Source of the DNA: CAVUAT01 sp963848045
Lineage (GTDB): Bacteria; Actinomycetota; Thermoleophilia; Solirubrobacterales; 70-9
Assembly: GCA_963848045.1 (NCBI GenBank)
Contig: CAWKCC010000004.1
Coordinates: 310,001-374,000, forward strand
Direction of reading: 5' to 3'
Length of the DNA: 64,000 nt
This document shows positions 7,449-14,889 of this stretch, piece by piece (the first letter of the stretch is position 1; the number at the start of each line of letters is the position of its first letter). The notes below the pieces were generated by a model. The model worked only from the letters and a program-made list of their open reading frames with translations. It ran no database searches and had not been told where the DNA came from. The position numbers and the translations under genes are program-made.

Positions 7449-9290
7449 CTACTCCTCCAACTCCACCGGTCCCCCACCGCCGCCACCGCGGCGCGAGCGG
7501 ATCACGAAGTAGGCGATCGCTCCCAGCGTGAGCACGGCGAGCGCGATCAGGATCCCGCTGCCGCCGCCCCCGTCGTCGCCGTCGCCCGATGAGCCGTCGG
7601 CCGGCGCCAGGGTCAGCAGCGGCTCGTAGGAGACCTGCTCGCAGAAGATGTCCCCGGTGTCGTTCGCGGGACAGGTCTGCTCGACGTTGGTGAGCCGGTC
7701 GGTCCGGTAGGCCTGCAGGTTGGGGTCCTCGGTGAGAACGACGTAGGGGAGGTCCTCCTGGGTGATCGCGACCATCTGCTGGATCAGATCCTTGCGCTGC
7801 TCGTTGTCGAAAGCCCCCGCCTGCTCGTCGAAGAGCCGGTCGTACTCCGGGTTCGAGTAGAAGGAGTCCGACGAGTCGCCGATCTGTTCGGTCGTGAACA
7901 GGCTGAGCAGGAAGCTCGGGTCGTAGGGATCGCCTCCCCAGCCCCAGACGAAGGTGTCGAAGGCCGGCGCGGGCTTGCCGTTCTCCGTGCGCACCGTGAG
8001 CTCGGTGAGCTTGTCCACGCTCACCACCTGGACCTTGAACTCGACCCCGATCTCCTTGGCCATCTCGGTGATCAGCTTCGCCGCCTGGATGTCGGACTGC
8101 GACTCGTTTCGCACGTAGAGGTCGAAGGACAGCGTCTGGTCGCCCTTGGTGCGTGGTTGATCGCCGTTGTCCTGCCAGCCGGCGTCATCGAGCAGCTGCT
8201 TGGCCTGCTCGATGTCGGGCGGGTCGTAGGGCTGCTCGGGCGTCTCGTAGAACGTCTCGTAGAACGACGGCAGGATGCCGTTGGCGACGAACGAGGTGCC
8301 GAGGGCCGAGATCTCGTTGATGCGCTCGCGGTCGATCGCGAAGCCGAGCGCCTGGCGCACCGCCTTGTCCTGGACGGCGGGATTGAACTGCGCGTCCGGG
8401 CAGTCCTGCGCCGAGCAGAGGTTGAAGGCCAGCTCGGTGTATGACGGAGAGGCGCCGCGCACCGTGTCGATGTTGGGCTCGTCGCCGAGCCGCTCGAAGG
8501 TGGCGGGCTGCACCTCTGCGATCACGTCCACCTCGCCGAGCTGCAGGGCGCGCTCGGCCGCGTCCTCGGTGCCGTACTTGATGAACTGGACCTCGTCGAA
8601 CTTCGGCTCGGGGCCGCCGAAGTTCGGGTTGCGCTCCATGCGGATGATCTTCCCCCGGTCGAACTCGGTGACGATGAAGGGCCCGCTGCCGACCAATGGC
8701 AGCTCGGGCTGGTAGGAACCGGTGAGCTCGTCTACGGGGACCTTCCCCCAGATGTGCTCGGGGAGCATGTAGATGAAGAGGCCGCCGACGATGCGGGCGT
8801 CGGGCTGCTTGGTGTTGACGACGACGGTGAGGTCGTCGGGCGTCTGCACCGAGGCGACGTTGGAGGTGTAGCCCGTGAACAGCGCGCCCTCGGACCCGAG
8901 CACGTCGAGCGAGAACTTGACGTCGGCCGAGGTGATCGGCTCACCGTCGGACCACTTCGCGTCGGGCTTGAGCTTGAAGGTGACGGTCTTCTTGTCCTCG
9001 GAGACCTCCCAGCTCTCCGCGATGCCCGCGGTGGGCTGCAGGTCCTCGGGGTTGAAGTTGACGAGCAGGTCCCAGTTCATCGCCCAGACGGTGTAGTTCT
9101 CCTCGTCCAGCCCCACGAACGGGTTCAGGGTCTGCGGGTCCTGACCCCAGCCGATCTTGAGCACCGAGCTGCCGCCATCGTCGGTCGTGGTGTCCTGCGC
9201 GCCCGCGGGCGCGACCAGAACGGCCACCGTTGCGGCCAGCGCGAACAGCACCGTTGCGGCGATGGTGCCCCTGATCCTCGGCTTCTTCAT
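7449..9290 (-). CDS. Peptide ABC transporter substrate-binding protein with C-terminal membrane anchor
   Basis: This family 5 extracellular solute-binding protein captures peptides for the DppBCDF complex. ATG at 9290 follows a strong site (GAGGAGAGGA directly upstream). Residues 1-31 form a Sec signal peptide ending in APAGAQ, with no lipobox Cys. The SBP_bac_5 body runs from about residue 45 to 570 (WGQDPQTLNPFVG; SWEVSEDKKTVTFKLKPDAK; DLYVRNESQSDIQAA). The C-terminus has an acidic Gly-rich spacer (DGDDGGGGS), one helix (ILIALAVLTLGAIAYFVI) and a basic RSRRGG stop-transfer, so it is tethered from the C-terminus. Peptide is the likely ligand from the ATPase and permease subfamilies, not proven. 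Confidence 0.92.
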   Translation of the reverse strand: MKKPRIRGTIAATVLFALAATVAVLVAPAGAQDTTTDDGGSSVLKIGWGQDPQTLNPFVGLDEENYTVWAMNWDLLVNFNPEDLQPTAGIAESWEVSEDKKTVTFKLKPDAKWSDGEPITSADVKFSLDVLGSEGALFTGYTSNVASVQTPDDLTVVVNTKQPDARIVGGLFIYMLPEHIWGKVPVDELTGSYQPELPLVGSGPFIVTEFDRGKIIRMERNPNFGGPEPKFDEVQFIKYGTEDAAERALQLGEVDVIAEVQPATFERLGDEPNIDTVRGASPSYTELAFNLCSAQDCPDAQFNPAVQDKAVRQALGFAIDRERINEISALGTSFVANGILPSFYETFYETPEQPYDPPDIEQAKQLLDDAGWQDNGDQPRTKGDQTLSFDLYVRNESQSDIQAAKLITEMAKEIGVEFKVQVVSVDKLTELTVRTENGKPAPAFDTFVWGWGGDPYDPSFLLSLFTTEQIGDSSDSFYSNPEYDRLFDEQAGAFDNEQRKDLIQQMVAITQEDLPYVVLTEDPNLQAYRTDRLTNVEQTCPANDTGDIFCEQVSYEPLLTLAPADGSSGDGDDGGGGSGILIALAVLTLGAIAYFVIRSRRGGGGGGPVELEE

Positions 9291-9345
9291 TCCTCTCCTC
9301 CTCGTATGTTCACAAGCTCTCTGAGTCTCCTCGCGCAACTGCATC

Positions 9346-10314
9346 TCAGCCCACCGCAGGCTCGGTTACCTCCAGGGTCTTCGCGCCCCCGTCGATTCTG
9401 ACCCGGGCACCGAGCGGCATCGTCGCCATGTGCTTTCCGTGGCCGACGGGCACGTTCGCGATCGCCGGGATCCCCAGCGGCGCGATCAGCTCGTCGAGGA
9501 TCTCCTCGATCGAGAGCGTCGATTCAGGCTCCTCGGGCACGGTCTGTGATTTCAAGTTGACATCGGTTCCGAATACGAAGCCGGCTGCATCATCGAGCTT
9601 TCCGGCGCGCACCAGGTGGTTGAGTGCGGTGTCTATCAGGTAAGTCTCCGTGTCGAGGTCCTCGACCATGACCACACAGCCGTCGGTCTGCACCTCGTAG
9701 GGCGTTCCGATGCTCGAGCAGAGCAGCGTCAGGCAGCCCCCCACCAGCGGCGCCTCGGCCGTCCCCTCCCCCACGGTCAGCACGTAGGGGTTCTCGGGGT
9801 CCTCGAATACCGGGCCGAGCGCCTGCGGCCGGAAGGCGCGGTGAAACCAGGCCTCGGTCTCCGCGGTCAGCTCCTCCTTGCGCCGCGTGAAGCGCATGAA
9901 GTTGGGACCGTAGAACGAGACCCAGCCGGCGTGGGCGGCGAGCGCCAGGTGCAGGGCGGTGATGTCGCTGAAGCCGCAGACGATGCGCGGCTCGCCGAGC
10001 GCGCCCCAGTCGATCAAGTCGTGGAGTCGCGCGGTGCCGTACCCGCCCGCCTGCGTGTGCACCATGTCGATGCCCGGCTCCGTCAATGCCCATTGCAGGT
10101 CGGCGGCGCGCTCGGCGTCGGTGCCGGCGAGGTAGCCGTGGACCTTGCGGTGGTTGGGACCGAAGACGACGGTGTGCCCACGGGCCTCGAAGTAGGCTGC
10201 CGCCTGTTCGATCTCCGAGCGCGTCTGGGCCGGGCCGGCCGGCGCCACGACGGCTATCGTCGCCCGCTCGGGCAGAGCGGGCGGCTTGATCGGCTGCGAC
10301 GGCGCCTTCGCCAC
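9346..10314 (-). CDS. S66 family peptidase (LD-carboxypeptidase / MccF-like)
   Basis: The S66 serine peptidase family includes LdcA, which cuts L,D bonds in murein tetrapeptides, and MccF, which cleaves microcin C-type peptide-nucleotide conjugates. The nucleophile elbow GFSD is at residues 114-117 (Ser116), the Glu region reads VVMVEDLDTETY, and the His motif is PVGHGKHMATMPLG. The N-terminal fold motif IAVVAPAGP is present. There is no signal peptide, so it acts on imported substrate. It starts at GTG 10314, only 3 bp after the kce stop, and is followed after 55 bp by dppA, so it sits inside the catabolic operon rather than with cell-wall genes. MccF-like and LdcA-like roles cannot be separated here. 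Confidence 0.87.
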   Translation of the reverse strand: MAKAPSQPIKPPALPERATIAVVAPAGPAQTRSEIEQAAAYFEARGHTVVFGPNHRKVHGYLAGTDAERAADLQWALTEPGIDMVHTQAGGYGTARLHDLIDWGALGEPRIVCGFSDITALHLALAAHAGWVSFYGPNFMRFTRRKEELTAETEAWFHRAFRPQALGPVFEDPENPYVLTVGEGTAEAPLVGGCLTLLCSSIGTPYEVQTDGCVVMVEDLDTETYLIDTALNHLVRAGKLDDAAGFVFGTDVNLKSQTVPEEPESTLSIEEILDELIAPLGIPAIANVPVGHGKHMATMPLGARVRIDGGAKTLEVTEPAVG

Positions 10315-10317
10315 GGC

Positions 10318-11148
10318 TCAGCCGAGCCCCAGCAACTCGGGCGCCTGCTCTTGGCTGGCCACCTCGCGGCCGAGGCGATCCGCGAGGCCGACCGCCATCT
10401 CGACCAGGGCGGCGCTGGAGGGGGCGAGCTCGCCGCGGCGGATGTAGGCCACGTCCTCGAGCCCGGTGCGGATGCCGGGGGCGCCGTGCAGAAGCGCGAG
10501 CGCGAGCATGCGCGGATGGTGGCGGCCGATGCAGGTGACCGTCCAGAAGGTGCCGGGGGGCAGCGGGCGAAGCATCGCGACCAGCGCGTCGGGGCTGGCG
10601 TCGATGCCGCCGGGGACGCCGAAGACGAGGTTGATGCGCAGCGGCGGCGGCAGGATGCCCTGCTCGAGCCAGCGCACCGCGCTGACCACATGGCCGACGT
10701 CGAACGCCTCGACCTCCAGGGCGATGCCCGCCTCGGTCGCCCGCTCGATGATCCCCCTGCCGGCCGGCGGCGGCGTGATGAAGGTCTCGTCACCGAAGTT
10801 CATCGAGCCCGACTCGACCCCGGAGATGTCGGGCTTGGCCTCGAGTCCCGTGGTCCGCTCCTCGATCGTCATCTCGTTGGAGCCCCCGGTCGAGACCATG
10901 GTCAGCAGGTCGCTGCCGGCGCGGATCCGGTCGATCACGTCCTTGAACAGCTCCGGGCGCCCGCTGGGGGTGCCGTCGTCCTCGCGAACGTGCAGGTGCA
11001 CGATCGTGGCCCCGGCCGCGGCCGCCTCGATGCTGGAGTCGGCGATCTCCTCCGTCGTGTAGGGGACATTGGGGTTGTTGTCGCGAAAGACGTCGGCCCC
11101 CGTGACCGCCACGGTGACGACGACGGGATCGCTGTTCCACGCGGTCAT
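10318..11148 (-). CDS. kce: 3-keto-5-aminohexanoate cleavage enzyme family (BKACE)
   Basis: This is a zinc-dependent TIM-barrel Claisen-type enzyme. Kce converts 3-keto-5-aminohexanoate plus acetyl-CoA to acetoacetate plus 3-aminobutyryl-CoA; the wider BKACE family uses other beta-keto acids. Metal ligands are in IVHLHVRE (His51, His53), and the STGGSNEMTIEER and EVEAFDVGH segments match the family core. ATG at 11148 follows a strong GGAGGA site, giving 276 residues, the usual length. The adjacent kdd gene, whose product is the Kce substrate, makes true Kce activity the best call. No lysine aminomutase or 3-aminobutyryl-CoA ammonia-lyase gene is in the window. Confidence 0.88.
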   Translation of the reverse strand: MTAWNSDPVVVTVAVTGADVFRDNNPNVPYTTEEIADSSIEAAAAGATIVHLHVREDDGTPSGRPELFKDVIDRIRAGSDLLTMVSTGGSNEMTIEERTTGLEAKPDISGVESGSMNFGDETFITPPPAGRGIIERATEAGIALEVEAFDVGHVVSAVRWLEQGILPPPLRINLVFGVPGGIDASPDALVAMLRPLPPGTFWTVTCIGRHHPRMLALALLHGAPGIRTGLEDVAYIRRGELAPSSAALVEMAVGLADRLGREVASQEQAPELLGLG

Positions 11149-11179
11149 TCCTCCTCCCTGGGCAACAGCGGCTCTTGGC

Positions 11180-12229
11180 TCATGCGGGCTCTCCGGCGGA
11201 GACTCCCATGGCCCGCTGCAGCGACGCTGAGCGGCGCAGCAGGTCGAGGGCGTAGGCCCCTCGATCCGGTGCATTGCCGCCGCCGATCAGCATGCGAACG
11301 TCGGTCCCGAGGCCGTCCCCGGCCAGCGCCGCGCTGGAGAAATGGGTCGCCATCGAGAAGAAGAGCACCGTGCCGGATGCGGCCGTCGCCAGCAGCGCCG
11401 TCGGCTCGCAGCCGGTTGCGTTGACGACGACCACCGTGAGGTCGGCCGGGGGAGCGCCGGCGGCCCGAAGGGCATCGACGGCGCCGAGCGGCTTGCGCAG
11501 GTCGGTCGTGACGCCGATGTCGCACAGCCCCAGAGCGGTGACCAGCTCTATGGCCGCCGGGTCCACGTCCACGGCGACCAGCGTTCCGCCCCGCATCGCA
11601 TCGCGGGCGGCGGCGAGCACCAGCTTGCCGCCGTGCCCGGCGCCGAGCACGCACACCGTGCCCCCCGCGGGCGCCAATGCCTTCGTCAGCGACGCCGCGG
11701 CGCACACGTCGTAGAGCTCGAGCGCGGTGGACGGCGGCAGGTCATCGGGCAGGGGCGCCCATGCGGCCCGATCGAAGACGTAGGCGGTGCCCCTGACCTC
11801 GACCTGGGGCGAGCCCGGATCGAGGTGGGTGACCGCCTCGAGCCGCAGCGGGGTCAGGGTCAGGGAGCCAAGCGTGACGATGCGGGCACCGACCGCCGGA
11901 GGGTCGGCCAGGCGCTCGCCGACCGCCGCCACGGCGCCGAGCAGGACCCCTCCCGACTCGGTCTCGGGGTTGTGCATCTTGCCCCGCGATTCGACGATCT
12001 CGATGATCCGGTCGGCCATCGCGCCGGCCTCGCCCCGGGCGCGCTCGCGGATGTTGCGAAACGACGTCGAGTCGAGACAGAGCCGCTCCACCTCGACCTC
12101 GAACTCATACGGCCGCACCGGCCCGGCGGAGTCGAGGCGCTCGGCCGGCTGGGGCAACTCGCCCGGCGGGTCGATGACCCTGTCGGCGCCAAGCTGCTGC
12201 CTGATGTCGACAGGGGGTTGCGCGTTCAT
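11180..12229 (-). CDS. kdd: L-erythro-3,5-diaminohexanoate dehydrogenase
   Basis: This NAD-dependent enzyme of lysine fermentation oxidatively deaminates L-erythro-3,5-diaminohexanoate to 3-keto-5-aminohexanoate. The N-terminal domain has the family stretch RGKMHNPETESGGVLLGAV, and the Rossmann motif is VCVLGAGHGGKLVLAAA with VAVDVDP at the end of the second strand. The 349 residues are normal. The start ATG at 12229 has no ribosome site but lies about 6 nt from the predicted transcription start of the promoter just upstream, so the message may be nearly leaderless. It is first in the ten-gene run and lies 31 bp before kce. Confidence 0.87.
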   Translation of the reverse strand: MNAQPPVDIRQQLGADRVIDPPGELPQPAERLDSAGPVRPYEFEVEVERLCLDSTSFRNIRERARGEAGAMADRIIEIVESRGKMHNPETESGGVLLGAVAAVGERLADPPAVGARIVTLGSLTLTPLRLEAVTHLDPGSPQVEVRGTAYVFDRAAWAPLPDDLPPSTALELYDVCAAASLTKALAPAGGTVCVLGAGHGGKLVLAAARDAMRGGTLVAVDVDPAAIELVTALGLCDIGVTTDLRKPLGAVDALRAAGAPPADLTVVVVNATGCEPTALLATAASGTVLFFSMATHFSSAALAGDGLGTDVRMLIGGGNAPDRGAYALDLLRRSASLQRAMGVSAGEPA

Positions 12230-12241
12230 GTGGGGGCCGAG

Positions 12242-12271
12242 AGCCTATTTGCGACGCACACACGCCGTCAA
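12242..12271 (-). promoter_or_regulatory. Predicted promoter of the kdd operon
   Basis: Read on the minus strand, TTGACG (-35, at 12271-12266) is followed by an 18-nt spacer and TAGGCT (-10, at 12247-12242), a TAnnnT form common in high-GC actinobacteria. The expected transcription start is near 12235, only a few bases from the kdd ATG at 12229. It lies in the 56-bp divergent gap with the amidohydrolase gene, so one regulator could control both. No clear operator palindrome is seen in the gap. Confidence 0.5.
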
Positions 12272-12285
12272 GGCAGAATGGCCGA

Positions 12286-13374
12286 GTGAACCTCTCGATG
12301 CCCGTGGTCTGGAGCGACCGCCACCGGCTGCACGCCCCCGGGGGTGAGCTGTGGGTCGGCATCCGCACGCCCGGAACCGAGCTGCCCGAGCGCGCCGAGC
12401 GGATCCGCGAGGCGCTGGCCGTGGCGGGCGCCCAGATCGTCGAGGCCGGGCCGCAGCCCGACGAGACCCTGCGCGCGGTGCACGATGCGGCGCTGCTCGA
12501 CTATCTCGAGCACGCCTGGGGCGCGTGGGAGTCGGCTGGGCTGACCAGCGACCCCGGCCAGGACAGGGTGGTCCCCTACGTCTTCCCCCATCCCGGCCTG
12601 GCGGCCGACCCAGCGCCCGCCGAGCCTGCCACGGCCGCGGCGCGCGCCGGCTACTTCGCCTACGACACGATGACCCTGGTCGGGCCCGGCACCTGGGAGG
12701 CGGCGCGCGCCGCGGTGGACGCGGCGGTGACCGCTGCCGGGCTCGTGCTGGGCGGCGAGCCGGCCGCGTATGCCTGCTGCCGCCCCCCGGGGCACCACGC
12801 CACCCGAACCGCCTTCGGCGGATCCTGCTATCTCAACAACACGGCGGCGGCCGCGGCCCGGCTGCGGGGTGAGGTGAGCGGCCCCGTCGCCGTGATCGAC
12901 ATCGACGCCCACCACGGCAACGGCACCCAGGCGATCTTCTACGAGGACCCGGGGGTGCTGACCGCCTCGGCGCACGTCGACCCCGGCGCCGGCTGGTTCC
13001 CGCACTTCCTCGGCTTCGAGGGCGAGACCGGGACCGGCGAGGGGACGGGCGCCAACCGCAACGTGGCGCTCGCTCCCGGCTCGGGCGACGGACCCTGGCT
13101 CGAGGCCGTCTGCGCGCTCGCCGAGTGGGCGCGGGAGGGCGGGGCCAAGGCCCTGGTGGTGGCGCTGGGAGTCGACGCCGCCGCCGGCGACCCCGAGAGC
13201 CCGCTGGAGGTCACGGGCGACGCCTACCGGGCGGCGGGCCGCGCTCTCGGCGGGCTCGGACTGCCGACCGTCGTCGTGCAGGAGGGCGGCTACGACCTCG
13301 CCGCGATCGGCGAGCTCGTGCGTGAGATGCTCGAGGGGACGCAGCAGGGACTCGCGGCGGGCAACCGGCATTGA
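12286..13374 (+). CDS. Histone deacetylase-like amidohydrolase (acetylpolyamine amidohydrolase type)
   Basis: This arginase/deacetylase-fold zinc enzyme removes acetyl groups from amines. Bacterial relatives act on acetylpolyamines, acetoin-type or other acetylamides. Catalytic His pair GHH (His170, His171) lies in CCRPPGHHATR. Zinc ligands are Asp207 and His209 in VIDIDAHHGNGT, with the third Asp in LGVDAAAGDP. The transition-state Tyr is in QEGGYD. The 362 residues are a normal length. It starts at GTG 12286, divergent from kdd. Context suggests it deacetylates an amino compound fed to the kdd/kce pathway, for example an N-acetylated diamine or beta-lysine; this is inference. Confidence 0.88.
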   Translation: MNLSMPVVWSDRHRLHAPGGELWVGIRTPGTELPERAERIREALAVAGAQIVEAGPQPDETLRAVHDAALLDYLEHAWGAWESAGLTSDPGQDRVVPYVFPHPGLAADPAPAEPATAAARAGYFAYDTMTLVGPGTWEAARAAVDAAVTAAGLVLGGEPAAYACCRPPGHHATRTAFGGSCYLNNTAAAAARLRGEVSGPVAVIDIDAHHGNGTQAIFYEDPGVLTASAHVDPGAGWFPHFLGFEGETGTGEGTGANRNVALAPGSGDGPWLEAVCALAEWAREGGAKALVVALGVDAAAGDPESPLEVTGDAYRAAGRALGGLGLPTVVVQEGGYDLAAIGELVREMLEGTQQGLAAGNRH

Positions 13375-13395
13375 TGGCAACCTGGCAGGGCGCTC

Positions 13396-13812
13396 GTGCA
13401 GCGCAACGGTGCAGTGATCCGCCGCTTCTACGACGAGCTGTGGAACGGATGGGATCTCACCGTGGCGGACGAGATCGTCGCGCCCGATCTGCGCTTCCGA
13501 GGGTCGCTGGGGACGAGCCTGGCCGGGATCGAAGCCTTCAAGGGCTACGTCGAGCAGGTGCGCGAGGCCTTCCCCGACTGGCACAACCGGGTGGATGAGC
13601 TGATCGCAGAGGGCGACAAGGTCGTGGCGCGCATGACCTGGAGCGGCACCCACAGGGGTGAGCTCCTCGGCATCGCGCCCACGGGCCGCCGCGTCACCTA
13701 CGTCGGCGCCGCGATCTTCCGTCTGGCAGACGCCAAGATCCAAGACGCCTGGATCGTCGGAGACACCCAGGAGCTATGGCGGGCTCTCGGCGCCGTGCCC
13801 GCTCGCGGCTGA
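13396..13812 (+). CDS. SnoaL-like (NTF2 superfamily) protein
   Basis: This 138-residue single-domain protein is of the SnoaL/ester cyclase type. It opens with RRFYDELWNGWDLTVADEIVAPDLRFRG, then has GIEAFKGYVEQVREAFPDWHN and the central VVARMTWSGTHRGELLGIAPTGR strand pair, closing with IFRLADAKIQDAWIVGDTQEL. Members range from polyketide cyclases to small-molecule binding proteins, so the function is not defined. GTG at 13396 has AGGG 6 nt upstream. It follows the amidohydrolase gene by 21 bp and is probably co-transcribed. Confidence 0.8.
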   Translation: MQRNGAVIRRFYDELWNGWDLTVADEIVAPDLRFRGSLGTSLAGIEAFKGYVEQVREAFPDWHNRVDELIAEGDKVVARMTWSGTHRGELLGIAPTGRRVTYVGAAIFRLADAKIQDAWIVGDTQELWRALGAVPARG

Positions 13813-13854
13813 GCGCGTGACCACGGGGACAACCCGGGCGGAAACCAGGGGACA

Positions 13855-13927
13855 TGGAGCTAGGGGGACTCGAACCCCCGACCTTTCGGCTGCCAGCCGA
13901 ACGCTCTTCCAACTGAGCTATAGCCCC
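13855..13927 (-). tRNA. tRNA-Ala (anticodon GGC)
   Basis: The minus strand folds as a complete 73-nt cloverleaf: a 7-bp acceptor stem (GGGGCTA with TAGCTCC, one G-T pair), a 4-bp D stem (GCTC/GAGC), a 5-bp anticodon stem (TTCGG/CCGAA) around loop CTGGCAG with anticodon GGC, and a 5-bp T stem (GGGGG/CCCCC) with loop TTCGAGT. The discriminator is A. CCA is not encoded (the genome continues TGT), so it must be added by the CCA enzyme. It reads GCC, one of the commonest Ala codons in this window. Confidence 0.97.
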
Positions 13928-14016
13928 GGGTTGGTCGTCGCTCGGAAGGTTAATGGAGGCGCGCCCCGAGTTCGGCTCAGGCCCGGGTCTCGGGTCATGC
14001 GACGGGGCCCTCGCTG

Positions 14017-14838
14017 CTAGGCGGCGCGCGGGGCCTCTCCGTCCTCCACGTCCAGGACGACCGAGTCCTCGGCCGCGGCTCGGACGCTGAAGGCGAAGGG
14101 GGCGCGCCGCTCGAGCTCGCGGAGCAGCTCCACGGGCTGGGCGAAGTTCATCGAGAAGGTGGCCCGGCGGTCGGAGAAGGCCTTGACGGCGACCTCGGGC
14201 TCCCCGTCGATCCCGGCGACGGCGTCCTCGAAGCCGCTGAGCTGGGCGAAGTCTCGCAGCGGGCCGACCTCGACGTCCACAGCGCCGCTGAACACTCCGT
14301 GGGCGGTCTCGCGGGCGGGCTCGGCACCGACGGCGGCGTGCTCCTCCTCCGCGCCGATCCTGATTCCCGCGAGGCCGGCCAACTCGGCGACGCGCGCGCC
14401 GAGCTCATCGCGCAGCCGGCTCAGCTCCGAGACGCGGTCGGAGATCTGCACCGCGTCCTCGAGCGCCGCCATCCGGATCCGGGTCGCCTGGCGGCGCGCC
14501 TGCGCGTGGATCTCCTCCAGGCGGCGACTCAGCCCGCCGATCGCCGTCGCAGGCACCTGGTCGCCCGCCTGCCCGCGTAGCGCGGCCTGCAGGCGCCGCT
14601 CGGTGTCGATCACCCGTTGCGCCAGCCGCTGGGCCTCGCGCTCTAGCAGCAGGACCCGCTCGTTGCGCTCCTCGAGCGCGGCCTGCAGCCGCTGCTCGGT
14701 GTAGATCACCCTGTGCGCAAGCTGCTGCGCCTCGCGCTCGAGCAACAGCAGGCGCTTGTCGCGCGCGTCGATCGCGGCACGCACCTGGGCGGGGTTGTAG
14801 CCGCCGAGGATCATTCGCCTGAACGTCTCCCGGGGCAC
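14017..14838 (-). CDS. DivIVA-like coiled-coil protein of unknown function
   Basis: The N-terminus FRRMILGGYNPAQVRAAID resembles the DivIVA/GpsB membrane-binding start (Phe-X-X-X-X-X-Gly-Tyr-X-X-X-X-Val). It is followed by a long heptad-rich coiled coil from about residue 25 to 150 that includes a 32-residue tandem duplication (27-58 and 59-90). The C-terminal 100 residues (VDVEVGPLRDFAQLSGFEDAVAGI) form a separate alpha/beta-looking domain I do not recognise. A polar-growth or membrane-associated scaffold role is plausible, but the true DivIVA signature is imperfect. ATG at 14838 fits. It lies between tRNA-Ala and rsfS. Confidence 0.6.
   Translation of the reverse strand: MPRETFRRMILGGYNPAQVRAAIDARDKRLLLLEREAQQLAHRVIYTEQRLQAALEERNERVLLLEREAQRLAQRVIDTERRLQAALRGQAGDQVPATAIGGLSRRLEEIHAQARRQATRIRMAALEDAVQISDRVSELSRLRDELGARVAELAGLAGIRIGAEEEHAAVGAEPARETAHGVFSGAVDVEVGPLRDFAQLSGFEDAVAGIDGEPEVAVKAFSDRRATFSMNFAQPVELLRELERRAPFAFSVRAAAEDSVVLDVEDGEAPRAA
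14569..14760 (-). repeat. Internal 96-bp tandem duplication in coiled-coil gene
   Basis: Two adjacent 32-codon units encode closely similar coiled-coil segments: RLLLLEREAQQLAHRVIYTE then QRLQAALEER in unit 1, and RVLLLEREAQRLAQRVIDTE then RRLQAALRGQ in unit 2. About two thirds of residues are identical, so the duplication looks fairly recent and lengthens the coil by about 4.5 heptads. Confidence 0.8.
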
Positions 14839-14889
14839 GGGCGGAATGTAGGTGCCCCAGCGGACGCCATTTGGAGGCGCCGGCGGCCG

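Noticed and set aside
12268..13743. 491-codon minus-strand frame opposite the deacetylase-like gene
   Set aside because: Antisense shadow; the plus-strand gene has all zinc and catalytic residues of its family.
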